From NCBI GenBank assembly GCA_013388905.1, contig JACAEI010000031.1, positions 62,001 to 126,000 of the forward strand: a stretch of 64,000 nucleotides of DNA, given 5' to 3'. Of this stretch, positions 42,517 to 51,754 are shown one piece after another. Position numbers and translations under genes: made by a program. Position 1 is the stretch's first letter. Each line of letters starts with the position of its first letter. This stretch comes from Candidatus Bathyarchaeota archaeon. Lineage in GTDB: Archaea; Thermoproteota; Bathyarchaeia; Bathyarchaeales; Bathycorpusculaceae. The notes under the pieces were generated by a model that was not told where the DNA came from, ran no database searches, and worked only from the letters and a program-made list of their open reading frames with translations.

Positions 42517-43227
42517 ATGTCTGTGTTTGCAGCACCAGGTGCATATGACCGTGCCATAACCGTTTTCTCACCAGATGGAAGGCTTTTCCAAGTAGAATAT
42601 GCCATGGAATTGGTTAATCGTGGAGCAACAATTTTGGGTATAAGATGCGCTGAAGGCGTAGTTATTGGAGCAGAAGAAAACGTTGAGCCTCTCGAAGAGG
42701 CGGAATACTCATGGAAAATTTTCAAAGTTGACGAACACATAGGCGTGGCAATAGTAGGCTTAAGCTCAGACGCCCGCATGCTCATAGATCAAGCACGCGT
42801 GTACGCTCAAAGTAACAAGCTGACTTATGATGAGCCCATAGATACAGAAGTTGTTACCAAAAGAATATGCGACATAAAACAGCTTTACACACAACATGCA
42901 GGCGTAAGACCCTTCGGAGTCTCGCTGATATTTGGCGGCGTAGACAAAGCAGGAACCCGCCTTTTCGGAACACACCCAAGCGGAACTTATAGAGGTTTCA
43001 AGGCAACAGCCCAAGGAGCAGGAAGAGAAACAGTACTCGCCATATTGAAGGAAGAATACCGTGAAGACATGAACCTTGAAGAAACCATAAAACTTGCAGT
43101 AAAATGCCTAACAAAAGCCTTAGAAGCAAGACAACTGCCGCCGCGAATAAAAATAGCAGTAATTCCTTCTGAAACAAAGAAAATGGAAATGTTAAGCGAC
43201 GATAAAATTGAACGTTACATGAAATAG
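42517..43227 (+). CDS. psmA: Proteasome subunit alpha
   Basis: 236 residues from the ATG at 42517 (GTG one codon earlier is less likely). AYDRAITVFSPDGRLFQVEYAMELV forms the gating N-terminus and helix H0 of alpha subunits, and GVRPFGVSLIFGGVD is typical. The outer rings it makes admit substrates from PAN or CDC48. It opens the conserved archaeal order psmA-SBDS-rrp4-rrp41-rrp42-L37Ae. Confidence 0.96.
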   Translation: MSVFAAPGAYDRAITVFSPDGRLFQVEYAMELVNRGATILGIRCAEGVVIGAEENVEPLEEAEYSWKIFKVDEHIGVAIVGLSSDARMLIDQARVYAQSNKLTYDEPIDTEVVTKRICDIKQLYTQHAGVRPFGVSLIFGGVDKAGTRLFGTHPSGTYRGFKATAQGAGRETVLAILKEEYREDMNLEETIKLAVKCLTKALEARQLPPRIKIAVIPSETKKMEMLSDDKIERYMK

Positions 43228-43254
43228 CTACAGACTTGAGCAAGTGAAGAAGTA

Positions 43255-43944
43255 ATGAGTGATAAATACACTGTCGCACGCATAATAAAAGACAATGAAC
43301 GCTACGAGGTTCTCGTAAAACCCCAAAAAGCTTTAGATTACCGTATGGGGAAGCTAGCTGCAATAACCGAAGCCTTAGTTACAGAAACCATATTTTCAGA
43401 TGCAAACAAAGGTACAAAAGTGTCAGAAGAAAATCTGCGCAAAGCCTTCGGAATCGTAGATCAATTAAAGATAGCGGAAATAATACTGCGAAAAGGAACA
43501 TTACAGTTGACAACAGAACAACGAAGAAAAATGATAGAAGAAAAGCGAAAGCAAATAATTGATTTCATAGCGAGGCAATGTGTGGATCCTAAAACAAATT
43601 TGCCACATCCGCCGTCACGCATAGAAAACGCCATGGAACAAATTCACTATCCAATAGAACCCTTTAAATCGTTAGAAGAACAAGCGCGAGACATAATCAA
43701 ACTGTTACGTCCAATTTTGCCACTAAAAATGGAACAAGTAGCTGTTGGCGTGCGTATACCTGCAGAATACGCGGCAAAGGCTTACGGAACGGTCAAAGGG
43801 TTCGGAACAATAAAGAGAGAAGAGTGGCGCGCAGACGGTTCATGGTACGGAGTTTTGGAAATGCCAGCAGGCTTATACGCTCCATTCCTAGAAAAGCTTG
43901 GAGAAATAACAAAAGGAGCAGGCGAAGCAAAAATCACCTCTTAA
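43255..43944 (+). CDS. sdo1: SBDS-type ribosome maturation protein
   Basis: 229 residues in three domains: the FYSH domain (YTVARIIKDNERYEVLVKPQKALDYRMGK), a helical middle domain (TTEQRRKMIEEKRKQIIDFIARQCVDP), and a C-terminal ferredoxin-like domain. SBDS works with EF-2-like GTPases to release anti-association factors from the large subunit. It lies 27 bases after psmA and 37 bases before rrp4. Confidence 0.95.
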   Translation: MSDKYTVARIIKDNERYEVLVKPQKALDYRMGKLAAITEALVTETIFSDANKGTKVSEENLRKAFGIVDQLKIAEIILRKGTLQLTTEQRRKMIEEKRKQIIDFIARQCVDPKTNLPHPPSRIENAMEQIHYPIEPFKSLEEQARDIIKLLRPILPLKMEQVAVGVRIPAEYAAKAYGTVKGFGTIKREEWRADGSWYGVLEMPAGLYAPFLEKLGEITKGAGEAKITS

Positions 43945-43981
43945 TGGTTTGTTTGTTATGAATGGTTAGGATGGGAGAAAT

Positions 43982-44698
43982 ATGCCAACATTTTTTGAGA
44001 GAAGACAGATTGTAACGCCAGGAGACTTGATTGCAGAAGGCGACTACATAACAGGCGAAAACACATACGCGGAAGGAAACAGAATTTACGCATCGCGAAT
44101 TGGAATTGTGGAGTATGATAACAAAAAAATAAATGTGGTAGCGCTACGGGCGTTTTACATTCCCAGAGTGGGAGACATTGTTATAGGAACAGTTGTGGAA
44201 GTGGGATTCAACGGATGGACAGTGTACATTAACGCGCCTTACGAAGCCCTTTTAAGAGCATCCGAAGTTCTAAGCAGACCTTTCAAACCGCAAAAAGACG
44301 AGCTATCTCAATTTCTTAACGTAGGAGATTTAGTTGTTGCAAAAATAAGTGCTTATGATCGAGCCCATAATCCGCAACTGTCAGTCAGTGAACCAGGACT
44401 GGGAAAGATAACTCGTGGACAAATAATAAAAATTACATCCACAAAAATTCCCCGTGTTATCGGTAGAAAAGGCTCAATGGTGTCCATGATAACTCAGGAA
44501 ACAGGTTGCCAAATAATTCTTGGTTTAAACGGGGTCATATTAGTCACTGGCAAAAATCCGGAAGATGAGGAGTTGGCTTTAATGGCGATTCGCAAAATTG
44601 AAGAAGAATCTCATATAAGCGGTTTAACTGACCGCGTAACCCAGATGTTAAAAGAAGAAAAAAAGGGAGGAAAAATAAAAAATGAGTCAAAAAACTGA
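43982..44698 (+). CDS. rrp4: Exosome RNA-binding subunit Rrp4
   Basis: 238 residues. The N-terminal domain has [19 protein letters not shown], an S1 domain spans about 60-135 ([20 protein letters not shown]), and a KH domain carries [15 protein letters not shown]. Rrp4 forms part of the cap that threads RNA into the phosphorolytic ring. The tail is lysine-rich. It overlaps rrp41 by 17 bases. Confidence 0.96.
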   Translation: MPTFFERRQIVTPGDLIAEGDYITGENTYAEGNRIYASRIGIVEYDNKKINVVALRAFYIPRVGDIVIGTVVEVGFNGWTVYINAPYEALLRASEVLSRPFKPQKDELSQFLNVGDLVVAKISAYDRAHNPQLSVSEPGLGKITRGQIIKITSTKIPRVIGRKGSMVSMITQETGCQIILGLNGVILVTGKNPEDEELALMAIRKIEEESHISGLTDRVTQMLKEEKKGGKIKNESKN

Positions 44699-45416
44699 AA
44701 AATTAATTGATAAGAAAGGATTAAGACTTGATGGTAGAAAACCAGATGAGTTAAGACCAATAAAAATGGAAGTAGGCATCTTATCCAACGCTGAGGGTTC
44801 AGCCTATATCGAGCAAGGAAAAAACAAGATTTTGGCTGCAGTATTTGGTCCAAAAGAGATGCATCCAAAACATTTGGCACTTCCAGACCGCATGGTTATA
44901 AGATGCCGCTATCACATGGCGCCTTTCTCTGTTCAAGAACGCAAATCCCCTTCACCTTCAAGAAGAGAGATAGAGCTTTCAAAAGTTATAAGAGAATCCC
45001 TCGAACCAACAGTTTTCATGGAATACTATCCACGTACAGGCATAGACGTTTTCATTGAAGTTTTGCAAGCCGATGGAAGCACAAGATGTGCCAGCATAAC
45101 AGCCGCATCCGTGGCTATGGCTGACGCTGGGATTCCAATGCGCGATTTGGTTGCAGCATGCTCTGCAGGAAAAGTAGACGACACAATAATTTTGGATTTG
45201 ATGGATGCTGAAGACAAACTGGGTTCAGCGGACGTTCCAGTTGCTCTAATGCCAAATCATAATGCCGTAACGCTACTACAAATGGACGGAATATTAACAG
45301 CAGAAGAGTTCGAGAAAACTGTAAGTCTAGCCCTCGAAGGATGTCAAAAAATCTACGCAATGCAAAAAGAAGCACTAAAAACTAGGTACGTGAGCGTGAA
45401 GGAGGTTGAAGAATAA
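44682..45416 (+). CDS. rrp41: Exosome catalytic subunit Rrp41
   Basis: 244 residues of the RNase PH fold with [25 protein letters not shown]-type ([12 protein letters not shown]) and the [21 protein letters not shown] segment, which supplies phosphate- and catalysis-related residues. It forms the active sites of the hexameric ring with Rrp42 and degrades RNA 3' to 5' with phosphate. TAATG junction with rrp42. Confidence 0.97.
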   Translation: MSQKTEKLIDKKGLRLDGRKPDELRPIKMEVGILSNAEGSAYIEQGKNKILAAVFGPKEMHPKHLALPDRMVIRCRYHMAPFSVQERKSPSPSRREIELSKVIRESLEPTVFMEYYPRTGIDVFIEVLQADGSTRCASITAASVAMADAGIPMRDLVAACSAGKVDDTIILDLMDAEDKLGSADVPVALMPNHNAVTLLQMDGILTAEEFEKTVSLALEGCQKIYAMQKEALKTRYVSVKEVEE

Positions 45417-46207
45417 TGTCATCAGTAATAACACGCGTAAAACAGAAACAGATTGCACAAGCAATTGCTAAAGGAAAACGTTTAGATGGCAGAGACTTAG
45501 CAGACTATCGCGAAATAAAAATTGAGCAAGGAATAATAGAACGTGCAGAAGGCTCAGCTAGAATACTGCTTGGTAAAACAGAAGTTTTAGTTGGGACAAA
45601 AATCGAACTGGGCGAACCATTTCCCGACACACCAAACGAAGGTGTTCTAACAGTAAACGCTGAACTTGTGCCTTTAGCTTCCTCAACATTCGAGCCTGGG
45701 CCTCCAGACGAAAACTCTATAGAATTAGCCCGCATCGTTGACAGAGGAATAAGAGAATCAAAAGCAATCGACACAGAAAAGCTCTGTATTGAACCTGGAA
45801 AGAAAGTGTTTGTTATTTTCGTGGATGTTTACGTGCTGAACCACGATGGCAATCTAATTGACGCTTCCGCTCTTGCGGCAGTAGCTGCTTTACTTAACAC
45901 CAAAATGCCTAACTACGAGATTAAAGAGGGAGAAGTAAAACTCAAACCGGGTTATACTCCACTACCAATGAGAAAGCGCCCCATAACTGTTACTTTTGCT
46001 AAGATAAGCGACAAACTTGTTGTTGACGCGTGGCTAGAAGAAGAACAGGTGATGGATGCCCGACTTTCAATGGCAATTGATGACGACGGCAACATATGCG
46101 CAATACAGAAAGGGGGAAGTGGCTACTTTACGGTGCAAGAAATATTGGATGCTGCGAAAATGGCTAGAGAAAAGTCTGAGGAAATACGCAAGAAACTGAA
46201 GTGGTAA
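45416..46207 (+). CDS. rrp42: Exosome subunit Rrp42
   Basis: 263 residues of the RNase PH fold with KRLDGRDLADYREIKIEQG, ILLGKTEVLVGTKIELGEPFPDTPNEG, and a C-terminal MDARLSMAIDDDGNICAIQKGG. Rrp42 is not catalytic by itself but is required for ring assembly and RNA binding. Its start shares one base with the rrp41 stop. Confidence 0.97.
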   Translation: MSSVITRVKQKQIAQAIAKGKRLDGRDLADYREIKIEQGIIERAEGSARILLGKTEVLVGTKIELGEPFPDTPNEGVLTVNAELVPLASSTFEPGPPDENSIELARIVDRGIRESKAIDTEKLCIEPGKKVFVIFVDVYVLNHDGNLIDASALAAVAALLNTKMPNYEIKEGEVKLKPGYTPLPMRKRPITVTFAKISDKLVVDAWLEEEQVMDARLSMAIDDDGNICAIQKGGSGYFTVQEILDAAKMAREKSEEIRKKLKW

Positions 46208-46210
46208 TTG

Positions 46211-46504
46211 ATGGGTAGGACAAAAAAAGTAGGACCAACACGTGGTTTAGGAGTCCGTTATGGGTCTACTGTTAGAAAACGATACATCAAAGTAGTAACA
46301 GAAATGAAGAAACCCCACAGATGCCCGCAATGTGGATTTACACGTGTGAAACGGGCGAGTGTTGGTGTTTGGAAATGTGGAAAATGTGGATTCACGTTCA
46401 CTGGTGGCGCTTATGTTCCAACAACAAAGTTGGGAATTGTTGCGAGGCGCGTGGCTAAAGGTGCACCTATAGAAGAGGCAATCAAGACTGAAGAAACTGA
46501 ATAA
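46211..46504 (+). CDS. rpl37ae: Ribosomal protein eL43 (L37Ae)
   Basis: 97 residues with GRTKKVGPTRGLGVRYGSTVRKRY and a C-x2-C...C-x2-C zinc ribbon (CPQCGF, KCGKCG). I use ATG at 46211; TTG one codon earlier is possible. It follows rrp42 by 3 bases. The rpoP gene often found next in archaea is absent: only 16 bases separate it from the Brix gene. Confidence 0.96.
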   Translation: MGRTKKVGPTRGLGVRYGSTVRKRYIKVVTEMKKPHRCPQCGFTRVKRASVGVWKCGKCGFTFTGGAYVPTTKLGIVARRVAKGAPIEEAIKTEETE

Positions 46505-46520
46505 TGCTTCGCGCTTAGTT

Positions 46521-47114
46521 TTGAGTGATCTAATATTGGTTAAAAGACAATCCGTGCTTTTGACGACTTCAAGAAGACCAACAGTAAACGTAAGAACGCT
46601 GTGCAAAGATCTCTCTTACGTTTTCCCGAATATTGTGCGTGTAAATCGGGGTAAATTAAGCCTTGAAGAAGTAGCTGAAAAAGCGATGGAGTTTAACGCT
46701 GAAAAACTGATAATAGTTGATCGTTGGGAAAAAGGCTTCGGAAAGATAGAGTTCTTTGAAGTTAGACGTGATGGTTTAAGGAAAGTTTTGCCAATAGTTT
46801 ATCTGCGTAATGCGAAGTTCCGAAGGGATTTCGAAGAACAAAAGCATAGAAGAGAAAAAATAAAGTCTGTTCTGGTTGCTACCGTTTCGAATGGGAACTT
46901 CGAAATCAAAAAATTTGAAGATTTTTTTGCCAGTTTTTTCAACGTTCCAGCTCTTTCATTCGAAGACGCTGTGAACAGCAATTGTGATGCTATTATGCAG
47001 GTTCTAGTGGACTACCTAAAACGAATGGCAATTACGTTTAGGCTTATTCCTGAACTAGTTGAAGTTGGTTCACGAATAGAGATAGCGCATTTAGCTTGGA
47101 AGGCAACACAATGA
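46521..47114 (+). CDS. Brix-domain ribosome biogenesis protein
   Basis: 197 residues, the minimal archaeal Brix/IMP4-like size. The opening VLLTTSRRPTVNVRTLCKDLSYVFPN and the IVDRWEKGFGKIEFFEV stretch fit the family, which works in rRNA processing and large-subunit assembly. The start is TTG with no clear ribosome-binding sequence. ATGA overlap with pcc1 indicates coupling. Confidence 0.88.
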   Translation: MSDLILVKRQSVLLTTSRRPTVNVRTLCKDLSYVFPNIVRVNRGKLSLEEVAEKAMEFNAEKLIIVDRWEKGFGKIEFFEVRRDGLRKVLPIVYLRNAKFRRDFEEQKHRREKIKSVLVATVSNGNFEIKKFEDFFASFFNVPALSFEDAVNSNCDAIMQVLVDYLKRMAITFRLIPELVEVGSRIEIAHLAWKATQ

Positions 47115-47362
47115 AGGCGAAGGCTGTCATACACCTCAAGTTTCCTTCAAAAAGGTATTTGAGAATAGTTTTTAAGGCTTTAAAGCCGGAAGTTGTTAAA
47201 CATGCTGCGATGCGTTCTGTGGCAAATTTGAAACAAGAGGACAGGTTTTTAGTTTTGACAGTTGAAGCCAAGGATACTGTCGCTTTACGAGCTGCATTAA
47301 ATGCTTACTTAAGATGGGTAAACTCGATTTTAACCGTTTTAGATGTTCTGAAAACACAATAA
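47111..47362 (+). CDS. pcc1: KEOPS complex subunit Pcc1
   Basis: 83 residues starting MKAKAVIHLKFPSKRYL; the segments ALKPEVVKHAAMRSV and ALRAALNAYLRWVNSILTVLD fit Pcc1. Pcc1 dimerises KEOPS, which makes the N6-threonylcarbamoyladenosine modification of tRNA with Kae1 and Bud32. The ATG at 47111 overlaps the Brix stop. Its place between Brix and prefoldin beta is usual in archaea. Confidence 0.88.
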   Translation: MKAKAVIHLKFPSKRYLRIVFKALKPEVVKHAAMRSVANLKQEDRFLVLTVEAKDTVALRAALNAYLRWVNSILTVLDVLKTQ

Positions 47363-47538
47363 ATGGTAGCTGTCATCTTTGCTGAGCTTAGCTCCCCCCT
47401 CATATAACATGGATTGAATCTCCAGTGACAACTCAACTTTTCAAAACATAAAGAGTATGTTAAGAAAGGAATAGATACCTTTTAGAAAATGCTTTATTAA
47501 CAGCTGTGCTTATTGCTGTGCAGAATGGAAGGATAAAA

Positions 47539-47904
47539 TTGAGTGAAGAAATGTCGAAGCTTCCGCCCCAAGTCCAGGAACGATTATTAAGGTACCAACA
47601 ACTTCAACAAACGCTGCAAACAGTTCTAGCGCAAAAGCAGCAAGTTGAAATCGAGCTAACAGAAATTGAACAAGCTTTAAGTGAAATGCAGAAAACAGCT
47701 GACGACACACCCATATACAAAGGTATAGGCACACTTTTAGTTAAAACAGAAAAAACAAAAGTAACAGCTGATTTAAACGAGCGAAAAGAATTGCTTAACA
47801 CGCGCGCCACAGTTTTGGGAAAACAAGAAGAACGCTTACGCACGCAAATGAAGGATTTACAGACTAAACTCCAACAAGATCTAAGCCCGGTTTCGCCATC
47901 ATAG
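47539..47904 (+). CDS. pfdB: Prefoldin subunit beta
   Basis: About 121 residues of two long coiled coils joined by a short beta hairpin (TPIYKGIGTLLVKTEK). The jellyfish-shaped prefoldin hexamer passes unfolded proteins to the thermosome. I chose TTG at 47539, with GGAAGGAT upstream; ATG at 47551 (MSKLPPQVQERLLR) is nearly as good. It is followed after 12 bases by the DUF3194 gene, a common archaeal pair. Confidence 0.92.
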   Translation: MSEEMSKLPPQVQERLLRYQQLQQTLQTVLAQKQQVEIELTEIEQALSEMQKTADDTPIYKGIGTLLVKTEKTKVTADLNERKELLNTRATVLGKQEERLRTQMKDLQTKLQQDLSPVSPS

Positions 47905-47916
47905 CCGTAGCTTATC

Positions 47917-48231
47917 ATGGTGGAAACTGTGGAAGAGTTAGGCTTATCAGACTTAACCACTAAACAAATCGAAGAAATATGCACCCTTGCAGAGGAAACT
48001 GCAAGGCAGTATGTTCTATCAAAAATAGCTTCAAAAAGAATTGAAACTTTAAACATAAGCGTAGAAGCTGAAGGAATAAACCCTGTTACATTAACAGTTG
48101 ACATAGATATTGCTTTATCACCATTAATGAAAGGTTTCGATGCACAAAAGCTCGTTAACGATGCCATAAAAGAAGCTTTCAAATCCGCCGAGACGTATTT
48201 GAGGAAACTGAAATGTCGTTCAAAGAAATAA
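47917..48231 (+). CDS. DUF3194-family protein
   Basis: 104 residues, predicted alpha/beta, with GLSDLTTKQIEEICTLAEETARQYVLSKI and a hydrophobic strand pattern VTLTVDIDIALSP. The family is archaeal, regularly found beside prefoldin beta, and has no known function. It overlaps the DHH gene by 19 bases. Confidence 0.78.
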   Translation: MVETVEELGLSDLTTKQIEEICTLAEETARQYVLSKIASKRIETLNISVEAEGINPVTLTVDIDIALSPLMKGFDAQKLVNDAIKEAFKSAETYLRKLKCRSKK

Positions 48232-49205
48232 CTAGAATACTAGACGAAATAGGCACAAAACTAGTTGTCTTGTTGTGTCATCATAATGCTGACCCTGACG
48301 CAGTATGCTCAGCCTACGCCTTTGCAAATCTGCTTAAGCAGTTAAGACCAAATTTCGAAGTTGAAATTGGAGTAGCGCAAGGAGTAAGTCGCCTTTCAAA
48401 ACATCTTCTGAAATTTTTGCCAATAGAAGTGAAAACACAGCCAAGCATAGAAAAGGCAGACGTTATGGTGCTGCTTGACACTAACACAATTCAACAACTT
48501 GATAACTTGACTGAAAAAGTGAAAAATTCAAAGGCACCAATAATCGTAGTTGATCATCATGCAACTCATCCGGAAACAGAACAAATAGCAAGGCTTTGCA
48601 TAACCAATGAGGAATCATCTTCGACTTGCGAGATTGTCTATAACTTCTACAAGGAAATGGGTGTCAAACCAAATGAAAACGAGGCTAAAGCTTTATTCCT
48701 GGGCATAGCTTTTGACACACGCCATTTTGTTTTGGCAAATTCCTCCACACTGAAAACTGTTGCGGAACTGATTGATGTTAGCGTAAACGCTCAAGAGACA
48801 TTGTCGATGCTTTCGTTGCCTATGGATTTTTCGGAGCGTGTTGCAAGGTTAAAGGCTTGCAGAAGAGCAAGAATTTTCAAGGTTGGTGACTGGATAATCG
48901 CGTTCTCTCATGTCAGCGCTTTTCAAGCGTCAGCGGCGAGGGCAATTGTGGATTTAGGTGCTCATGTAGGTGTTGTAGCTGGTCAAAAAAATGATAAAAT
49001 AGAAATTAGCCTTCGCTGCGCCCGAGAATTTTACGAGAAAACGGGCATACACTTAGGCAAAGATATTGCTAAACCTTTAGGCGAATATCTCCACGGCATG
49101 GGTGGCGGACACGCTACAGCAGCAGGAGTAAATGGCACTGGAGAGATTAAAACTGGACTGAAGCGTTGTTTACGACTTTTGAAAGAAAAACTAGTTAATC
49201 AATAG
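48213..49205 (+). CDS. DHH-family phosphoesterase (NrnA/RecJ-like)
   Basis: 330 residues. The DHH domain shows CHHNADPDAV (motif I), an LLDTN Asp, and VDHHATHPE (the DHH motif). The C-terminal DHHA1 domain ends with MGGGHATAAG, a nucleic-acid binding loop. The family includes nanoRNases and single-strand exonucleases and uses Mn2+. The size matches NrnA-like enzymes better than full RecJ. The substrate is not certain. It closes the exosome-prefoldin gene run. Confidence 0.85.
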   Translation: MSFKEITRILDEIGTKLVVLLCHHNADPDAVCSAYAFANLLKQLRPNFEVEIGVAQGVSRLSKHLLKFLPIEVKTQPSIEKADVMVLLDTNTIQQLDNLTEKVKNSKAPIIVVDHHATHPETEQIARLCITNEESSSTCEIVYNFYKEMGVKPNENEAKALFLGIAFDTRHFVLANSSTLKTVAELIDVSVNAQETLSMLSLPMDFSERVARLKACRRARIFKVGDWIIAFSHVSAFQASAARAIVDLGAHVGVVAGQKNDKIEISLRCAREFYEKTGIHLGKDIAKPLGEYLHGMGGGHATAAGVNGTGEIKTGLKRCLRLLKEKLVNQ

Positions 49206-49265
49206 TAAGTAGTTACTCTTAAATGAAGCGATAGCTCGCTTAAGACTAGGCAGGGCAACACTGGA

Positions 49266-50114
49266 ATGGCAATCATCAAAACAAAAAACCTCACATACAC
49301 ATATCCAGGCAGCACAAAAGCGTCAATTAGCGATGTTTTCATAAAAATAGAAAAAGGAGAATTCACACTAATCACTGGACCAAGCGGGTGTGGAAAAACA
49401 ACTCTCTGTAGGTGCTTCAACGGGTTAATTCCGCATTTCTATCAAGGCGAGCTTAAAGGTGAAATCACTGTTCAAGGACTTAACGTTGCAGAGCACCCAA
49501 TTCATGAATTAGCAAAACGTGTTGGACTTGTTTTTCAGAACCCTGAGAATCAGCTTTTCGCTTTATCTGTTGAGAAAGATGTGGCTTTTGGACTGGAAAA
49601 CCTTGGAATCCCAAGAGAAGAAATGCGCCAAAGAGTAGACTGGGCATTGCAACTAGCGGGCATTTATGATTTGAGAGAAAGAGCACCGCATGAGCTTTCA
49701 GGCGGTCAACAGCAACGTGCCGCAATCGCGTCAGTTCTAGCTATGCAGCCAGAAGTAATAGTGCTTGACGAGCCCACCTCTTTCCTCGACCCATTAGGCG
49801 CAAAAAAAATTTTTGAAGTAATCTACGATTTGAACAGAAAACTCGGGTTAACTATAATTCTTGTTGAACATAGGCTTGATTTAACGGCAAAATATGCAAG
49901 CCACATAATTATAATGGACGAAGGAAAAGTCGTGTTAGACGGTGAGCCTCATCAAATCTTGAGTTCTGAAGAAACTCGTCTAATCGGTGTTGGCATACCA
50001 AAGGCAACACAACTTTACCATATTTTGAGAAAAGATGGAGCAAAACTTGCCAATACTATTCCTTTGTCTTCAGACGAGATGGCAACTTTGCTTAGGGAGG
50101 CGTTTAAGGGTTAA
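49266..50114 (+). CDS. ecfA1: ECF transporter ATPase, first copy
   Basis: 282 residues of an ABC ATPase. Walker A is GPSGCGKTTLCRC, the Q-loop VGLVFQNPENQLFA is the ECF/CbiO type, the signature is LSGGQQQRAAIAS, Walker B is VIVLDEPTS, and the switch His is in VEHRLDL. It would energise vitamin or metal uptake with ecfA2 and ecfT. The stop shares one base with the ecfA2 start (TAATG). Confidence 0.92.
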   Translation: MAIIKTKNLTYTYPGSTKASISDVFIKIEKGEFTLITGPSGCGKTTLCRCFNGLIPHFYQGELKGEITVQGLNVAEHPIHELAKRVGLVFQNPENQLFALSVEKDVAFGLENLGIPREEMRQRVDWALQLAGIYDLRERAPHELSGGQQQRAAIASVLAMQPEVIVLDEPTSFLDPLGAKKIFEVIYDLNRKLGLTIILVEHRLDLTAKYASHIIIMDEGKVVLDGEPHQILSSEETRLIGVGIPKATQLYHILRKDGAKLANTIPLSSDEMATLLREAFKG

Positions 50115-50938
50115 TGATTGAAGTTCAAGACGTCTACTTCACCTATCCAAGTGGTGTAGAAGCATTGAAAGGCATACAATTGACCATTAGAAATGGCGAG
50201 TTTGTAGCAGTAATGGGACAAAACGGTGCTGGAAAAACGACCCTCGTCAAACATTTCAACGGCTTACTGAAGCCGACAAAGGGAAAAGTGCTCATTGACG
50301 GTGTTGAAACAACGAAGGTGAGTGTGGCAAGCCTAGCCAGAAATGTAGGATTTGTTTTTCAAAATCCAGACCATCAACTTTTCAGCGAAACAGTCGAAGA
50401 CGAGATAGCCTTCGCACTAAAAAACTTCGGGTTCAAAGAATCCATCACAAAAAGAAGAGTAACATGGGCACTGAACCTGTTAGGCTTAACTCAGTACAAA
50501 AAAACTTCGCCTTTCATGCTGAGTGGTGGAGAAAGGAAACGTGTAGCCCTCGCCTCAGTGTTAGCCTGGAACCCTAAAATATTGATTTTGGATGAGCCTA
50601 CCATAGGGCAAGATTATCAACAAAAAGAGAAACTGCGGCAGTTTATTCTGCAAATGAAAGCTCAGCGAAAAACAGTAATCATCGTGACACATGATGTAGA
50701 GTTTGTAGCTGAATGCAATCCAAGAGTATTGCTAATGCGCGAAGGAAAAATCATAGTTGACAGCGAAGCAAGAAAAGTTCTCACGAATTCTGAGGTTTTA
50801 ACCCAAGCATCCATTGTTCCACCCCAGATAGCTCAAATCTTTCTGCAACTATACGATTTCGAGCTGCCGCAAAACATCATTGATGTTTACGAAGCCCATC
50901 AAATATTGCTTAAAGCTTTGGAGAAAAAGGCTAAATGA
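50114..50938 (+). CDS. ecfA2: ECF transporter ATPase, second copy
   Basis: 274 residues with Walker A GQNGAGKTTLVKH, Q-loop VGFVFQNPDHQLFSETVEDEIAF, signature LSGGERKRVALAS, Walker B ILILDEPTIGQD and switch VTHDVEFV. Together with ecfA1 it forms the heterodimeric motor. ATGA overlap links it to ecfT. Confidence 0.92.
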   Translation: MIEVQDVYFTYPSGVEALKGIQLTIRNGEFVAVMGQNGAGKTTLVKHFNGLLKPTKGKVLIDGVETTKVSVASLARNVGFVFQNPDHQLFSETVEDEIAFALKNFGFKESITKRRVTWALNLLGLTQYKKTSPFMLSGGERKRVALASVLAWNPKILILDEPTIGQDYQQKEKLRQFILQMKAQRKTVIIVTHDVEFVAECNPRVLLMREGKIIVDSEARKVLTNSEVLTQASIVPPQIAQIFLQLYDFELPQNIIDVYEAHQILLKALEKKAK

Positions 50939-51729
50939 GTGTTTTTGAAGGGCTCAAATTTCGCAAAGTCTATTCACCGATTCACAATTTAGACCCGAGA
51001 ATAAAATTTGTCTACGTCTGCGCTATCTTTGGCGTAGCAATAATTTTCTGGGAACTCTTACCTTTGATAACACTTTTTGTTTTGCAACTTCCATTCGTTT
51101 TTTTGGCTGGTGTTAGGCGTCAATGGCTCCGCTCAATGCGAGGAGCAGCTTTCCTAGCTACGATAATTTTCTTAACAAACTTCATCTTTTCATTCATTGG
51201 AGCAGGCTATATAGTTACAGCAAAAAACCTTGAAAATGCCGTTGCATTGACATTGCGCTTCATAGTGCTTGTTGAATCTTTCTCCGTTTTCTTCTTAACA
51301 ACTTCACCAGACCATTTAGGATTAGCCCTAGAACAGACACGCATACCATACGAGTTTTGCTTCGCCTTCACAACCGCAGTGCGTTTTGTCCCAGTTTTAG
51401 CAGAAGAGGCGCAGACTATAATGGATGCTCAAAAAGCAAGAGGCTTAGAGCTTGAACGTGGAAACTTTCTAAAAAGGATTAGAAACTATATTCCAATTCT
51501 AATTCCCCTAATAGTGAGTGCCATCCGAAGAAGCCTCGAATTAGCTGAAGCAATGGAATCCCGCGCATGGGGAGCAACCAAAAAACGCACAAACCTATAC
51601 ATGTTAAAATTGCATCGAAGTGACTTTGCTCTAATCGTCATAACCATCGGAATCATAGCAGTAGCGCTCTACGTTCGATTTTACGTTGCGATTCCTTCAT
51701 TGAATGAGCTTCTAATGGGTTCATCTTAA
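50935..51729 (+). CDS. ecfT: ECF transporter transmembrane protein EcfT
   Basis: 264 residues with about five membrane helices and the two coupling motifs of EcfT: KARGLE in the first coupling helix and ESRAWGA in the second. These contact the ATPase grooves. No S component is adjacent, so this looks like a group II module shared by S components elsewhere; the membrane protein at 5.6-6.1 kb is one candidate. Confidence 0.9.
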   Translation: MSVFEGLKFRKVYSPIHNLDPRIKFVYVCAIFGVAIIFWELLPLITLFVLQLPFVFLAGVRRQWLRSMRGAAFLATIIFLTNFIFSFIGAGYIVTAKNLENAVALTLRFIVLVESFSVFFLTTSPDHLGLALEQTRIPYEFCFAFTTAVRFVPVLAEEAQTIMDAQKARGLELERGNFLKRIRNYIPILIPLIVSAIRRSLELAEAMESRAWGATKKRTNLYMLKLHRSDFALIVITIGIIAVALYVRFYVAIPSLNELLMGSS

Positions 51730-51754
51730 ACCGCAAGACTTTTAATTTAGTCAT

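Noticed and set aside
49266-51729. Cobalt-specific CbiMNQO transporter
   Set aside because: No CbiM or CbiN is next to the ATPase and T genes, so a general ECF module is the safer call.
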